64,000 nucleotides of DNA from positions 7,912,501 to 7,976,500 of the forward strand of contig NC_134995.1 of the NCBI RefSeq assembly GCF_050947335.1, given 5' to 3'. Source of the stretch: Megachile rotundata. Taxonomy: Eukaryota; Arthropoda; Insecta; Hymenoptera; Megachilidae. Below, piece by piece: positions 11,701 to 23,343 of this stretch; within the stretch, counting starts at the first letter, position 1, and each line of letters begins with the position of its first letter. The notes beneath the pieces were generated by a model, which worked only from the letters and a program-made list of their open reading frames with translations, ran no database searches and had not been told where the DNA came from. The position numbers and the translations under genes are program-made.

Positions 11701-12542
11701 CGATGCTTTACTCATCGTATCATTCTTCTTCCAGGTGAAATTTCTAAAAATAAAAAAACCAAGTTAAACATTTTTATTGTAATAATTTCATTAATTTCAT
11801 TACATAAAATTATTTTTTAATTTTGTTTAATTAGTATAAATATTAAAAAAAATTGCTAGTTTAAGGAATTTAGGGAAAATTTTGCAAATTTAAAAAATGT
11901 TTAGTTTAGTAAAATTTGTATAAATTCAAAGATTAGAAATTTAGGGAGAATTTTGCAAATTTAAACAATTTTACGCTCAGCAAAATTTATAGGAATTTAG
12001 CGAAAATTTTGCAAATTTAACAAATTTAAACTTTATTGAAAATTTTGCCAAATTTTTATAGGGATTAAACTAGTATTTTATTACAATTGTTATAATTTTA
12101 CTTGACATCTAATTTACAGATCACAAATGCAGATAATCCATACTTGGATCACATCGTAACAAACTTATGGCAAATCGTAGAACCAGGATCGAAACTACAC
12201 ATACCACCATTCCCCCTAACATGGATTTCTTCCTTACCAGAAAATAATTACTATACTTACAATGGTTCCTTGACTCAGCCACCCTGTAGCGAAATCGTCA
12301 CGTGGATCGTCCAACCTGAACCAATTGCCATATCTTCCTCTCAAGTATTAATTAAAAACAACTATCTATCCAAAATCCTCATCTAAACTTTTGTAAAATT
12401 CAATGTTGAAATTAATTTTAATTGCACATTTAATTAACAGGTTGCACAATTCAGGAAAGTTTGTTCAGCGAATGGACCCATTTTGTTAAATTGCAGACCC
12501 GTTCAATTAATTAACGAACGTAATGTTTATTTCTATTCATAA
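8783..12542 (+). CDS. Secreted carbonic anhydrase-related protein C (two zinc ligands lost)
   Basis: Five exons: 8783..8840, 10389..10655, 11478..11734, 12120..12344 and 12441..12542, for 909 nt or 302 residues. Exon 1 plus the start of exon 2 encode a hydrophobic N-terminus (MINISVSEF...LLIFLLLTEV) that looks like a signal peptide, so the protein is probably extracellular. Landmarks are FDYTDRNGPHTW, NNQSPINI, SLVFHWGQSNDEGSEHTID, YPMELQVWH, NNYYTYNGSLTQPPCSE and the C-terminal VAQFRKV block. Zinc-ligand positions are V138, H140 and Q163, so two of the three histidines are gone; Thr199 is kept as T246. It is probably acatalytic. Exons 3 and 4 each join what are two exons in genes A and B, while the phase-1 junction before exon 3 and the phase-0 junction before the last exon are shared by all three genes. 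Intron 1 holds a transposon-like element and intron 2 a G-rich minisatellite. It is divergent from gene B, 1.2 kb apart. Confidence 0.87.
9285..10315. mobile_element. Non-autonomous DNA transposon with 60-bp TIRs filled by an ACGCGTGG minisatellite
   Basis: Left terminus 9285-9344 begins CATACAGGGT and contains TGAAATGGGAGGTAGCTGAC. Right terminus 10256-10315 is its imperfect reverse complement and ends ACCCTGTATG. The interior (about 9420-10250) is a CpG-rich minisatellite of AACGCGTGGAAATA- and ACGCCGCGTGGAGATT-type units. TA dinucleotides sit just inside both tips, compatible with a TA target duplication. It lies in intron 1 of gene C and ends 73 bp before exon 2. No transposase is encoded. 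Confidence 0.8.
10860..11415. repeat. GGGAAATTAGGGAATT minisatellite in gene C intron 2
   Basis: Units of about 15 bp (GGGAAATTAGGGAATTG) grade into a G-rich part (10975-11145, GGGGAATTAGGGATTC-type) and then into AAATTGGG/AAATTGAG 9-bp units. Long open frames across it are products of the periodicity. Confidence 0.9.
11860..12060. repeat. Short tandem repeat in gene C intron 3
   Basis: Three imperfect ~60-bp units each contain TTTAGGGA/GCGA followed by AAATTTTGCAAATTTAA. They fill most of the intron before exon 12120..12344. Confidence 0.7.
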
Positions 12543-13440
12543 TTATAGATCTTTTGTATATTATTTTATAGACTGCTTGCGAGTCTTTTTATGTTACATT
12601 TTTGTGGCATTTTTGTTGATATTTATGTATTAAATAATTTTTTAGTAAAAAGGATTTCAAAATTTGTTTTTGTCTGTTTCTCTATTATTCTTTTGTCTGT
12701 TTTTATCTATTTCTTTAGTTCACTATGCTAATTAAAATTCGTAATGTAACGAGATATGTAAATGTAAAGAGATTGATAGTGATTATTGATTATTAATTTA
12801 TTTTTCATGTTGATTGATTTCTAAATATATGTATGTAGCTTGATAGACATCACTTTATTAGAAAAATTGCAAAATTAGGAAAAGTTAGAAAACTAGGAAA
12901 AATGGGGAAAATTGGGAAAATTGATAAAATTGATAAAATTGAGAAAATTGAGAAAATTGAGAAAATTGAGAAAATTGAGAAAATTGAGAAAATTGAGAAA
13001 ATTAATAAAATTGAGAAAATTGAGAAAATTGAGAAAATTGAGAAAATTGAGAAAATTAATAAAATTGAGAAAATTGAGAAAATTGGGAAATGTAAAAATT
13101 TGAAAATTGTAGAATTAAGGAATTAAAAATTTATAAAATTTGCAATAAAAAAAAGAAAACAATCACAGAAATAAATAAGTATACACAACATACAGAGAGT
13201 AATAGTTTTATTGTTTTCCTACGACACTTTACCAATGCGTTAAATATTATTCAACAAAGTTCATTCGAAAATAAAGATATAACAAACTCCCTCGTCGCAG
13301 GGTACAATCAATTTGGCACAATTTGTAATCAATTGTCTCTAAAAAATATCCACCAACTCACAAGAGAAAAACGCGTTTTGACCGGCGTTACGGATTTACT
13401 ATAGCGTAGAATATATCTCTCTTTTTTTTGGTATCTAGAG
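12543..13440. other. 3' flank of gene C with an AAAATTGAG microsatellite
   Basis: It probably contains the 3' UTR of gene C (an ATTAAA at about 12629-12634). A 9-bp AAAATTGAG array occupies about 12840-13125. The rest, including 13190-13430, is unique AT-rich sequence with no gene seen. Confidence 0.6.
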
Positions 13441-14386
13441 CAGTGATGGGCAGGGTAGTGCCCGAAGGGCTTCCGGGCATATTCGTGCAACGTTAGGGCA
13501 GCGATCGAGTAAAGATCACGCAGATGAGAGTTCAGGGAATTTTTAAATTTTCGAATTTGGGAAAAAAGGGTTTTGGGAATATTTAAATTTTAGGAATTTG
13601 GATATTTGGGAATTTTAGGGATTTAAGGATTTGGGAATTTGGAGTTTGGGGATTTAGGGAATTTAGGGATTTGGGGATTTAGGGACTTGGAAATTTGGAA
13701 ATTTTGGAATTTGGGAATTTGGGAATTTGGGAATTTGGGAATTTGGGAATTTGGGAATTTGGGAATTAGGGAATTTGGGAACTTGGGAATTTTGGAATTT
13801 TGGAATTTGGGAATTTGGGAATTTGGAATCTTTGTAATTTGGGAATTTCGGAATTTGGAAATTTTGGAATTTGCGAATTTTGGAATTTGGAATCTTTGGA
13901 ATTTGGAATCCTTGGGATTTGGAATCCTTGGAATTTGGAATCCTTGGAATTTGGAATCTTAAGAATTTGGAATCCTTGGAATTTGGAATCCTTGGAATTT
14001 GGAATCCTTGGAATTTGGAATCCTTGGAATTTGGAATCCTTGGAATTTGGAATCCTTGGAATTTGGAATCCTTGGAATTTGAAATCTTAGGAATTTGGAA
14101 TCCTTGGAATTTGGAATCCTTGGAATTTGGAATCCTTGGAATTTGAAATCTTAGGAATTTGGAATCCTTGAAATTTGGAAATTTTTGAATCATCCTCCAA
14201 ATTTTTAATTTTAATAATCACCAAATCTGAAATCTTAGTACCTACATAATTCAATACCAAAGAAATTCGAAAATTTGAAAACCCAACGAAATTCTGAAAT
14301 GTATTTAACGTCTGAATTGCTGAATTGACACTAATCACCCATTGGCGCATATAAACGCGCAGCATGGGCGCGATTGCCCATCACCG
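13441..14386. mobile_element. hAT-like non-autonomous element enclosing a GGAATTTGGAATCCTT minisatellite
   Basis: Left end 13441 reads CAGTGATGGGCA; right end (14375-14386) reads TGCCCATCACCG, the reverse complement with one mismatch in 12. The flanking octamers are ATCTAGAG (13433-13440) and ATCTAAAA (14387-14394), a 6-of-8 match fitting the 8-bp target duplications of hAT elements. The interior from about 13545 to 14185 is a minisatellite: first GGGAATTT 8-9-mers, then a 17-bp GGAATTTGGAATCCTT unit. No transposase is encoded. Confidence 0.65.
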
Positions 14387-14989
14387 ATCTAAAATATGCA
14401 TCCATTTGTCACAAGCGGCTGTTACGCGGCTATAAATCTCTACCACACACATATACATCGATAATGCGTACATTCATTCTTCAATGTTATTTTTTTGTCT
14501 CGGTAAAAAATCACAAAATCATTTCGAACATATGCTCCTGCCAATATTGTATAAATCTGGGTCGTATGAAAAATCATATCACGTCGCGTATCGAACGTGC
14601 TCCACGGAAAAGAAGAACGATATTTCTCTCGATTATCCTTCGATCTGTTTTGATCATCCATCGCGTGCATCGAGATCGCGCGTTATTTACAAGTATAATA
14701 ATTAAAAAAACACAAAGTCGCCCTTCAAAACCACGACAAAGAGTAGGTATTACAAGAGCCTCTGAAATTTTAGAATAATGCAATTTAAATTGCTATGTCA
14801 AATAAAACGTGGATTTCGTATTCTGAAAAACATAGCGTTCAAGTATGGCGGTCTTACCTAGAACGCTACTCACGATTTTTCTCCCACTTGCAGCCACCTT
14901 ACGAAAAAAGTTTAGAACAATATTTGCAGGGTATGAAGTGCACAATATTAGTAAAGCAAATTTTGAAAACAGTTTGTTCTCTCGGCAAA

Positions 14990-15431
14990 GTCAAGGTCAC
15001 CTTTGGTTTTTTAAATAGGAACATACATTTTTTTATTCGTAGCTTTAGAGGACATCGAGACGAATTCAAAACACGTGTTACATGATATTTTTATTGACAT
15101 ATTACTCGATTTACAGAAGTGGGAATGTGAAGTAAAAGACCGGAATATTAAGTGATGGAAGGCGACATACATTTTGAACATGTAATTAAATAAAGTGTAT
15201 TTTTCTTACATTCTAGTCGCGTGTTTACATTCAGTAATCTCTTCGGAATCAAATAATGGTTACACTACCAAAGTCAAAAGCTAGGTACTTCACATTTCCT
15301 CTTCTGTAAATCGAGTAATATGTTAATAAAAATATCATGTAACATGTGTTTTGAATTCCTCTTGATGTCCTCTAAAGCTATGAATAAAAAAAATGTATGT
15401 TCCTATTTAAAAAACCCAAGGTAAACTTGGT
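14990..15431. repeat. Long inverted (fold-back) repeat, ~150-bp arms
   Basis: The left arm (about 14990-15140) and right arm (about 15272-15431) are inverted copies at high identity, sharing TTTAAATAGGAACATACATT, AGCTTTAGAGGACATC and TTACTCGATTTACAGAAG. The spacer is about 130 bp. It is probably a fold-back transposon relic; no flanking duplication was found. Confidence 0.8.
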
Positions 15432-16796
15432 AGGCTCCGGATATCAGAGGTATCCGGAATGTAGCTTGTTGTCACTCTTTGGAGATGCAGAAAGTGTGAA
15501 CAGAATTATTAGAATTTTCTTGATGCAATAATTTTCAGTAACAACTGATCGAAATGTATTAAACAGAAAAACTACAAATAGTTTTCAACTTATTAGAAAT
15601 TGACGTGAAATTAAATTTTTCCAATTTGAATTTCCCGCGCACTTACACAATTTAGAGGGATGCGTTGAATATCAAAGATAGTATCGCTTTTTGTTGTACC
15701 TACTCTTTGACCACGATGTCTCGCATCTGGAGCGAACACGAGATTAACGTTTTATATACAGAGTCGTAGAAATTTGATCCACGATGAAACACACGCAAGG
15801 GACGGGAAATGCTTGGAAGGTTTCGAGCAAGCATAGCTTTCTATTTTACAGTGGAAACTGGGGAAATAGTGCACATCTAACTGTTTTATGCATATCTTTT
15901 TCATTCATTGCGTTTATTTGTCTAAAAACAATCTTCACTGTGGATAAAATTGATCTTCGAGAAAGTGATCTGAAAATCTTCCGCCATTTTGGTCTGAAAC
16001 ACTGGAATCTTGTATGGCGCGAAAATTCAGATCTATTCATATGAAAATGCAGTTTTATATTAAATTAACGAAATGGAATTAAAAATAACGAAAATTTATA
16101 GAATTATAAAATAGATTTTGTTATAGAATCAATTTTAATCTTGATTTCATTTATATTCGTTTTAATTTTCTTATTTTATATGCAGAATTTTTATAGTAAA
16201 ATTTGAGGTACATATTTTCATTAAATTAATCTGATGCACTAAAATTTGTTACAGAAACAATTTCAATCCTATGCTAATTTCTATTTAATTTTAATTTTAA
16301 TATTTATACACCTCACAGTGAAACTCAAAATCTTCATCTAATGAATTCAATTAAATTCTATTAATTAATGAATCTTTTGAATTCAATTAATTCTATTAAT
16401 GAATCTAACTAAATTTTTATTATGATATTATAACAATTACTCTAAACATGAAAATTGAATAACGAGAAATTCTAATAACAAAAATTGAATAACAAATAAA
16501 GTTTAATTTGCGCGAAATTCGAAATAGTCTGTGCACCATTGTCCCACAGTCCCCTAAATTTGACATGATCATCATTTAAATTAAAATATCCTCTGAAGGA
16601 TTCGAGAATCCTTTGAACTCTTATTGTAATCGTCCTGTTATTATCACGTGTATCGTTGTTCCCATTGACCGAATGTCTCCATTGCAAGATCGCCGGAAGT
16701 GTAACGGATAAAACATCAAAATAACGTGTCCGATATCCGACGGGAACCCGAATTCGATCCTTCTTACCGCTTTGTGCCTTTCATGGAGGCAACGTT
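15432..16796. other. Intergenic and presumed tetraspanin 3' UTR
   Basis: Unique AT-rich sequence. About 16500-16796 is more GC-balanced and directly follows the tetraspanin stop, so it is probably 3' UTR; a minus-strand AATAAA lies at 16416-16421. An 86-codon plus-strand frame at 15784-16044 is not supported by any recognisable domain. Confidence 0.45.
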
Positions 16797-19700
16797 TCAA
16801 TCCACCTGCATGTCCCTTATAGTTCGACAAAGGAACGCCGAAGTTATTATACCGAATGTCTGTAACATACGTGTGTAGCACATATCAGTAACATGTGTGT
16901 ATATCAGATTCGAGGATATTCGAGATTTTCTGGATACGGTACCTGTATGCCTGCTATCGCCATTCCGAGAAATACTAGAGTGAAACTTTCGTATTGTAAC
17001 CAGTTGGTGACTTTGCCGAGACAACCCTGTAAAAAATTTATTTTAAAAAAATGTTTAAATATTGAGGTTTTGAATGTGGAGGAACAGAGAGGAATAAAAT
17101 ATAATTACTAAATGCAGTATAATTATTCAATGAAATATAATTACTAAATGTAACAAAGTTAGAATTTAAAAATTGGAGAAATTTGCAAAATTTAAAAATG
17201 TTAGAAATTGGAGAAATTTGCAAAATTTAAAAATGTTAGAAATTGGAGAAATTTACAAAATTTAAAAATGGTAGAAATTGGAGAAATTTGCAAAATTTAA
17301 AAATTTAAGAAATTGGGGAAATTTGTAAAATTTTAAAACTTGAGAAATTTGCAAAATTAAAATTGGGCAACTCGGTAATTTAATTTGGTAATTTTTCTGC
17401 CGTAATTTCGTCTTTAACGGAATCGCCTGTGAAATATTTCACTAACGAAATGAAAATGTACCTCTTTATGTCGAAATCCGTCGTGACCCTCTTCATCCTC
17501 CACTTGACACGCCGCTTCGTCCTTTGGTTTTGGATTTAACCACGGTTTCTCATCCTTTAACGAGATATTAAAATTTAATAACTATTTAAGAGGCACAAAA
17601 CTGAACGTTTGATAAATCACTTACATGTTTGCGAAATACCCTTGTAACCACGCTCATTGGACTTCCTGTATTCTTCATCTGTAAAGTGATACGAGTACCA
17701 TTTAATTAACAATTATTGTTATGACTATGGTGGCAATTAAATTTAAAGCTTGTAACCTTTTAGGTTTCAAAACATCCCTTTTCTTAAATTTAAAAATTTT
17801 CATATCTTGATATAATAATTTGCTGATATCTGAATTATAAAATTTCTCAATTTTCAAATTATCAAGTAGCTAAATTCTCAAACCTCAAATTTCCAAATTT
17901 TTAAGTTTTTAAGGCCCTAAATTCTCAAAACCCCAAATTTACAAATTTTCAATCCCTCAAATTTTCCAAAATTCAAAATTTCCAATCCCTCAAATTTTTA
18001 AAAATTCCAAACTTTCAATCCCTCAAGTTTCCCAAAATTCCAAACTTTCAATCCCTCAAATTTCCCAAAATTCAAAATTTTCATCTTTTCAAATCCCCAA
18101 ATCTCCAACATTTGCAACCCTAAATTCTCTCAATAAAATATTTTTCCATATTTTTAACGACCGTTAAAACGTATATACGCAACAGAAGATTTGTAACAAA
18201 GAACACAATGAAATTGTTTTCATAATTTTAATGAAAGGACGCAGTTTTATTCTTAGTCCATTTTTCATAGCTTTTCAATCTCTCAAGCTCTCATGCAGAA
18301 TCAGTCATCCATATTTTTCATTATATTAGGTGCTCGTTTCGCTTCCGCCAACTTTTTCATGATTTAATATTTTTTCAGCGAATTTAATATTACTGGAAAA
18401 TCCAAGGTAAAACGTAGCTTTCAAACATCTCACATTCTATGCTAACTCTTTTATATTTGCAAAAGTCAACTTCATGCGTAAAGTTTTGGTACAGTAACTT
18501 CATAATAACTACACGTACATATAAATATTTATATTATCACACAGAATCCGTATGTACCTTCAAAATAATGTAAAATTCCATCCTCACCACTCGCGTACAC
18601 ATACGTACAGGTCAAACCATGCTAAATACGACTTTCTGTCAGAGAATCAAACTTCCCTAAAATGAGCCAAAACCCGCAGAAAAATTGTCAAAAGTCCCGG
18701 AAGGTGACTAACGGAGAGTCTGAGGGTGGAGAGCCCCCAGCAAGCAAAAGTGTCTCTATCATATTGTCCGTACGAATAACAATAAATGTCCTAGCACAAC
18801 TAATAAACATTGTCCCACTAAACTAAACTTGCTCAAAGGGTTAATTGTTAATAACCGGTAAGATGATTCTGGTACCCGCGAAACGTTTCATCAGCATCAG
18901 ATCCACGTCGACGTTCATAGTGAACGGAGATTAATAGCGGACATTAGACGTACACGTGGGTGTTCGTCAAACGAACGGTTTTCTACAACGTGGATACTAG
19001 AAGCAGCTTCTCTCGCATGTAACAAGTGCTCGTGCAGTGACATAGGCACGAGTACTGGTGCCCGTTGCACCGAAACCGGTCAGTAACTTGCTCAGATTTC
19101 ACCGGAGATAAAAAGTTTGTACAAATCGTCGAACGGCGCTCGATTATTTTCATTTGCGGACGTTTACGATTATCGGTATTTTCTTCGTACCGATATAATA
19201 CCGTATGCGCGTATAACAGTTCATTTGCAGGACATGGAAATTGCGCGTTAAAACGACGAAATTAATCGCTTATAATAACGGAGGGACAATTTCAGTGCGT
19301 TAGGAAATGGCGGAGACTTATGGAAAGATAATAGCGAATCCCTGGACTAAATTAAAATTGTAATGCATAATAAATATTGTATAATTTGAACCCTCTGAAG
19401 AGGAGTACTAACGAGGAATATGGAGATTCTTTTTTGGTGGACTTTTATTATTTGATAATGTAAAACAATTTGAGGAAATTTCTAAGTTGCAGAGTCGGTA
19501 TTAAAGAAATTCTTCGGAAATTTTCTTTTGTAAATTCTAGTGGTGATTGGTCTAATGATTGAAAGTAATTGGGAGTCTTCAGTTGTGACACTGAAATTAT
19601 AAAAACTTGCGATGTGAAGGTTTGAAAATTGATAAACTTGAAAATACGAATACTCTTTTTAAAACTACCCTCCCCTAAATAAAGCTGGAACAATCAGCGT

Positions 19701-22700
19701 TCACAAATAATAAAAGCGTTCATAAATACAGAGAAAGTATAAACGTATAAATATAATAATACGGTTTTTGAAAAGCGTACCTCAGTATTTTTCAACACGC
19801 AGCACGTGAGAGGGACCTGCCTTCTCTTCCCCGAAATTTGCCCGTCTCTCCACCAGGCCGTGCCATTGTAATCCTCGTAGCCATGTATTCCACAGCAATT
19901 AAACTAGAATGGAATCACTTGTATGCTCATCGAACCATTACAATACGTTCACGGACTACGTTGCTGACATTGCACGTCATTCGTGCGTGATGTAAAATTT
20001 CCATTATACCGTTTTCGCCGTCATTCGTTACGGGAATGATTGTACGAATTTTCGGTCTTGCGGACTTCAAATAATCTTGCTAGTTTCGAATAATCTGTTC
20101 ATCCGTATTTCGAATAGAATCAAATTATTTATGCATGATCAATTCGAGGGTTTAGTCACACAAGGTTAACTTTTTAAGTCTGAACAGTAGTTGGAGACAA
20201 CGAAGGTTAGTTAAAGATTCTCAATTTCACAAAATTAAAATGTTTTCAGAAACTTTAAAATTATTAATTTTTTCATGATAAGATTCTTTTAGTAACGTGC
20301 CACTTTTGTCATAGTAAATCGTTATAAGTAACGCTCACTCGAAAAGTGACATCACTCAATTTAATATAACTTGTAATAAATATATTTTACTTAAATTTAC
20401 AGTGTTACATCTATAGTATTATATCGTATTATATAAACAGAATGGAACAGTAAAAATTAATAATAAAGAAATCCTAAAAGAATTCACCAAACTTTTCAAA
20501 CTAAAAAATGTTAAGGTCAACATCCTACACCAGCAAAAATACCTTCGTGTGCCAAGGCTTATATATTAACACGAAGTACATATTAACGCGGTCAAGCACA
20601 TCATGCATATTATTAGACCGCGATAAACATGAACATCGAAAATAAATAATCGATTACTATTAACGTGGGTCAGTACCTTATATTGCGCGAAGTCGAGACT
20701 ATGGCTAAAGGAGAGGTCACTGGTGTGTTCGTGGCCATAGTCATTGGCCAATTTGTCGATTAAACGCTTCTCCAATCCGGAAAGTGTCCGGAATGTTATT
20801 AATCCGCTGACTATCGCGGTTACTAGCTCGATGATGATCAACACCGCCAGCATACTCATGTACTGCACAGATAAAAATACGTTGTTAACCTTGACCGTGT
20901 GGTCTATTTCAGTGATGGGCGGATTAAGTGCGGAGGTGTTTATGGGCATACGTGTGCTTGATGGGCGCCCGATCAGGGATTTGTATTTTTACAATTTTAA
21001 TGGAGATAGTTTTGATCTGTGGATTTATAAATTCTTTAGTTTACTATTTTGGGGGTTTGTAGATTTATGTAGATTTAGAGGAGTTTGGAAATTTTTTAAT
21101 TTTGAAACTTGAAGGTGGAGAAATTCTTAGACTTTCAGCTTAAGAAATTTTGGGACCCTCAGCTTGAGAAGGTTTGAGACTCTCAGGTTGAGAAATTTTG
21201 AAACTTTCAACTTGAGAAATTTTTAGATTTTTAGCTTGAGAAATTTTGGAACCCTCAGCTTGAGAAGGTTTGAGACTCTCAGGTAGAGAAATTTCGAAAC
21301 TTTCAACTTGAGAAATTTTTAGATTTTAAGATTGAGAAATTTGAAAGCTTTCAACTTGAGAAACTTTGAAACTTTCAGCTTGAAAAGTTTTGAGACTCTC
21401 AGGTTGAGAAATTTTGAAACTTTCAACTTGAGAAATTTTTGGACTTTAAGCTTGAGAAATTTAAAAACTTTCAACTTGAGAAACTTTGAAACTTTCAGCT
21501 TGAGAAATTTTGGGACCCTCAGCTTGAGAAATTTTGAGACTCTCAGGTTGAGAAATTTTGAAACTTTCAACTTGAGAAATTTCTAGACTTTCAGCTTGAG
21601 AAATTTAAAAGCTTTCAACTTGAGAAATTTTGAAACTTTCAGCTTGAGAAATTGTGGGACCCTCAGCTTGAGAGGTTTTGAAACTCTCAGGTTGAGAAAT
21701 TTTGAAACTTTCAGCTTGAGAAATTGTGGGACCTTCAGCTTGAGAGGTTTTGAAACTCTCAGGTTGAGAAATTTTGAAACTTTCAACTTGAGAAATTTTT
21801 AGACTTTCAGCTTGAGAAATGTAAAAGCTTTCAACTTGAGAAACTTTGAAACTTTCAGCTTGAGAAATTGTGGGACCCTCAGCTTGAGAAGTTTTGAGAC
21901 TCTCAGGTTGAGAAATTTTGAAACTTTCAACTTGAGAAACTTTGAAACTTTCAGCTTGAGAAATTGTGGGACCCTCAGCTTGAGAAGTTTTGAGACTCTC
22001 AGGTTGAGAAATTTTGAAACTTTCAACTTGAGAAACTTTGAAACTTTCAGCTTGAGAAATTTTGGGACCTTCAGCTTGAGAAGTTTCGAGACTCTCAGGT
22101 TGAAAAATTTCGAAACTTTCAACTTGAGAAATTTTTAGATTTTAAGATTGAGAAATGTAAAAACTTTCAACTTGAGAAACTTTGAAACTTTCAGCTTGAG
22201 AAAATTTGAAACATTCACCTTGAGAAATTTATAAATTCTCAAATTCAGAACTTTGAAAACTTCAAGACCCTCAAGTGTCCAAATCGACAGAAGTTATTAA
22301 AAAATTAAAAATTTCAAATATGAGAAATTCAAGAACTTAGAAGTGCAAAAGTATTAAAACAAGAAAACCGCTTTCTACATTGCCAATTTATAAAATCCAT
22401 CTCCCTAAGGATTATAGCGAAATTTTATATATCCTTCTCCCTATAACATCCCCATAATCCAATCATATAACTAGAGTGTACTTATATGTATGTTATGTAC
22501 TTATATTAGTGTATGTCCATCGCACCCTTGAGCATAATAGTCCATCACTGAGCAAAAGTACATTAAACTCATAAATCTCGTAAAAGCGATCAACAACTTA
22601 CGGTACACAGGATGCATTGATTTCCGTGCAAAGCAACTCGACATCCGAAGAAACCGACTGAGAGCACCGTGAAGCCGAGACCGAGCAAAGTGAACGCTAT

Positions 22701-23343
22701 TAGATTAATAGCGCCATTTGCTGTCGTGTCATCTACGTAAAGGTTTAAGAGATGTCCTCTGCTTGGTTCCAGCAGCAGCCATGCTCCAATCACGAGTACT
22801 GTACATCCGCCCAACTATTTGACAAATATCTTTGTACTGCTTATTTATTTTACGTAAATTATTGAAGTGATGTGAAGGGAAATTGAAGGGAAGTTTGTCT
22901 GAGGACTCTGTTCTGTGAAGTCTAGTAACATAGGACTGTCTTTTGGGAGCTCAGGAGAATTGATACGCTTCGGGAGTTATTTTATGTTTTGCTCAGAAGA
23001 GAAGTTTCCAAAAATGTGCAAAATTGGATTTTGTGATTTTAGGAGTTTTAGACCAAAGAGAAATATTTAGTCATACTTTTCTTCTGACTATATTCCTTAT
23101 TTCTTTATTCTTACAATTAGATATTCTTTGGAATATATTTAAGTCATGTAATATATTTAATTGTATGTCGTATAGAGTCAGATTTTGTTTTAAAGACTTT
23201 TTCAAAAATGTTTCTCTATGCCTTCGTTGGTTATGAAGTTCTAAAAGCTCTTTAAGTTTGAAGTTTATTTATGTATTTAGTAATTGATACTTTACCCATA
23301 TTATTAAGTTGAAGGTGAACAGCGCGACTTTCAAGTATTTCAT
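16797..23343 (-). CDS. Tetraspanin
   Basis: Eight exons: 23296..23343, 22602..22814, 20677..20862, 19781..19903, 17625..17678, 17462..17554, 16943..17026 and 16797..16859, all in phase 0, encoding 287 residues. Four membrane segments can be read at about residues 3-27 (exons 1-2, FNLIIW followed by LGGCTVLVIGAWLLL), 53-75, 86-110 and 253-277 (across the last two exons). The large extracellular loop between TM3 and TM4 carries the family signature CCG at 152-154, a second CC at 183-184, C224 and a GC at 240-241, giving the classic six-cysteine disulphide set, and a possible N-glycosylation site at N162 (NGT). The short cytoplasmic tail is CRTIRDMQVD. Tetraspanins organise membrane microdomains by pairing with other membrane proteins. 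I could not assign a subfamily. A splice acceptor (CAG) at 23379-23381 suggests a spliced 5' UTR. Intron 2 (20863..22601) contains a 1.1-kb minisatellite. Confidence 0.9.
17160..17350. repeat. ~41-bp tandem repeat in a tetraspanin intron
   Basis: Four units of the form AGAAATTGGAGAAATTTGC followed by AAAATTTAAAAATGTT occur in the intron between exons 17462..17554 and 16943..17026. Confidence 0.8.
17860..18115. repeat. CAATCCCTCAAATTTTCC minisatellite
   Basis: Degenerate ~35-bp units with AATCCCTCAAATTT and CCAAAATTCAAAATTT occur in the 2.1-kb tetraspanin intron between exons 19781..19903 and 17625..17678. The remainder of that intron (18120-19780) is unique, with a more GC-balanced stretch at 18560-19300. 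Confidence 0.7.
21110..22260. repeat. 30-bp TTGAGAAATTTTGAAACTTTC minisatellite
   Basis: About 35 units of a 30-bp family (subtypes CTTTCAACTTGAGAAA, ACCCTCAGCTTGAGAA and CTCTCAGGTTGAGAAA) are arranged in repeating order, giving higher-order periods of about 110-220 bp. It occupies most of the tetraspanin intron between the TM1-TM2 exon and the TM3 exon, and is open on both strands because the period is a multiple of three. Confidence 0.92.

Noticed and set aside
14374..14778. 134-codon plus-strand frame
   Set aside because: It opens with a TTG inside the transposon terminus, shows no domain and overlaps open frames on the other strand.
15784..16044. 86-codon frame with a hydrophobic stretch
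   Set aside because: It starts with ATG but has no recognisable family and no splice or promoter context; could be chance in this AT-rich DNA.
18662..18823. 53-codon ATG frame (MSQNPQKNCQKSRKV...) in a tetraspanin intron
   Set aside because: Short, no domain and no conservation evidence available; not supported as a gene.
20744..21112. 122-codon plus-strand frame
   Set aside because: Antisense shadow of the tetraspanin TM3 exon running into repeat DNA.
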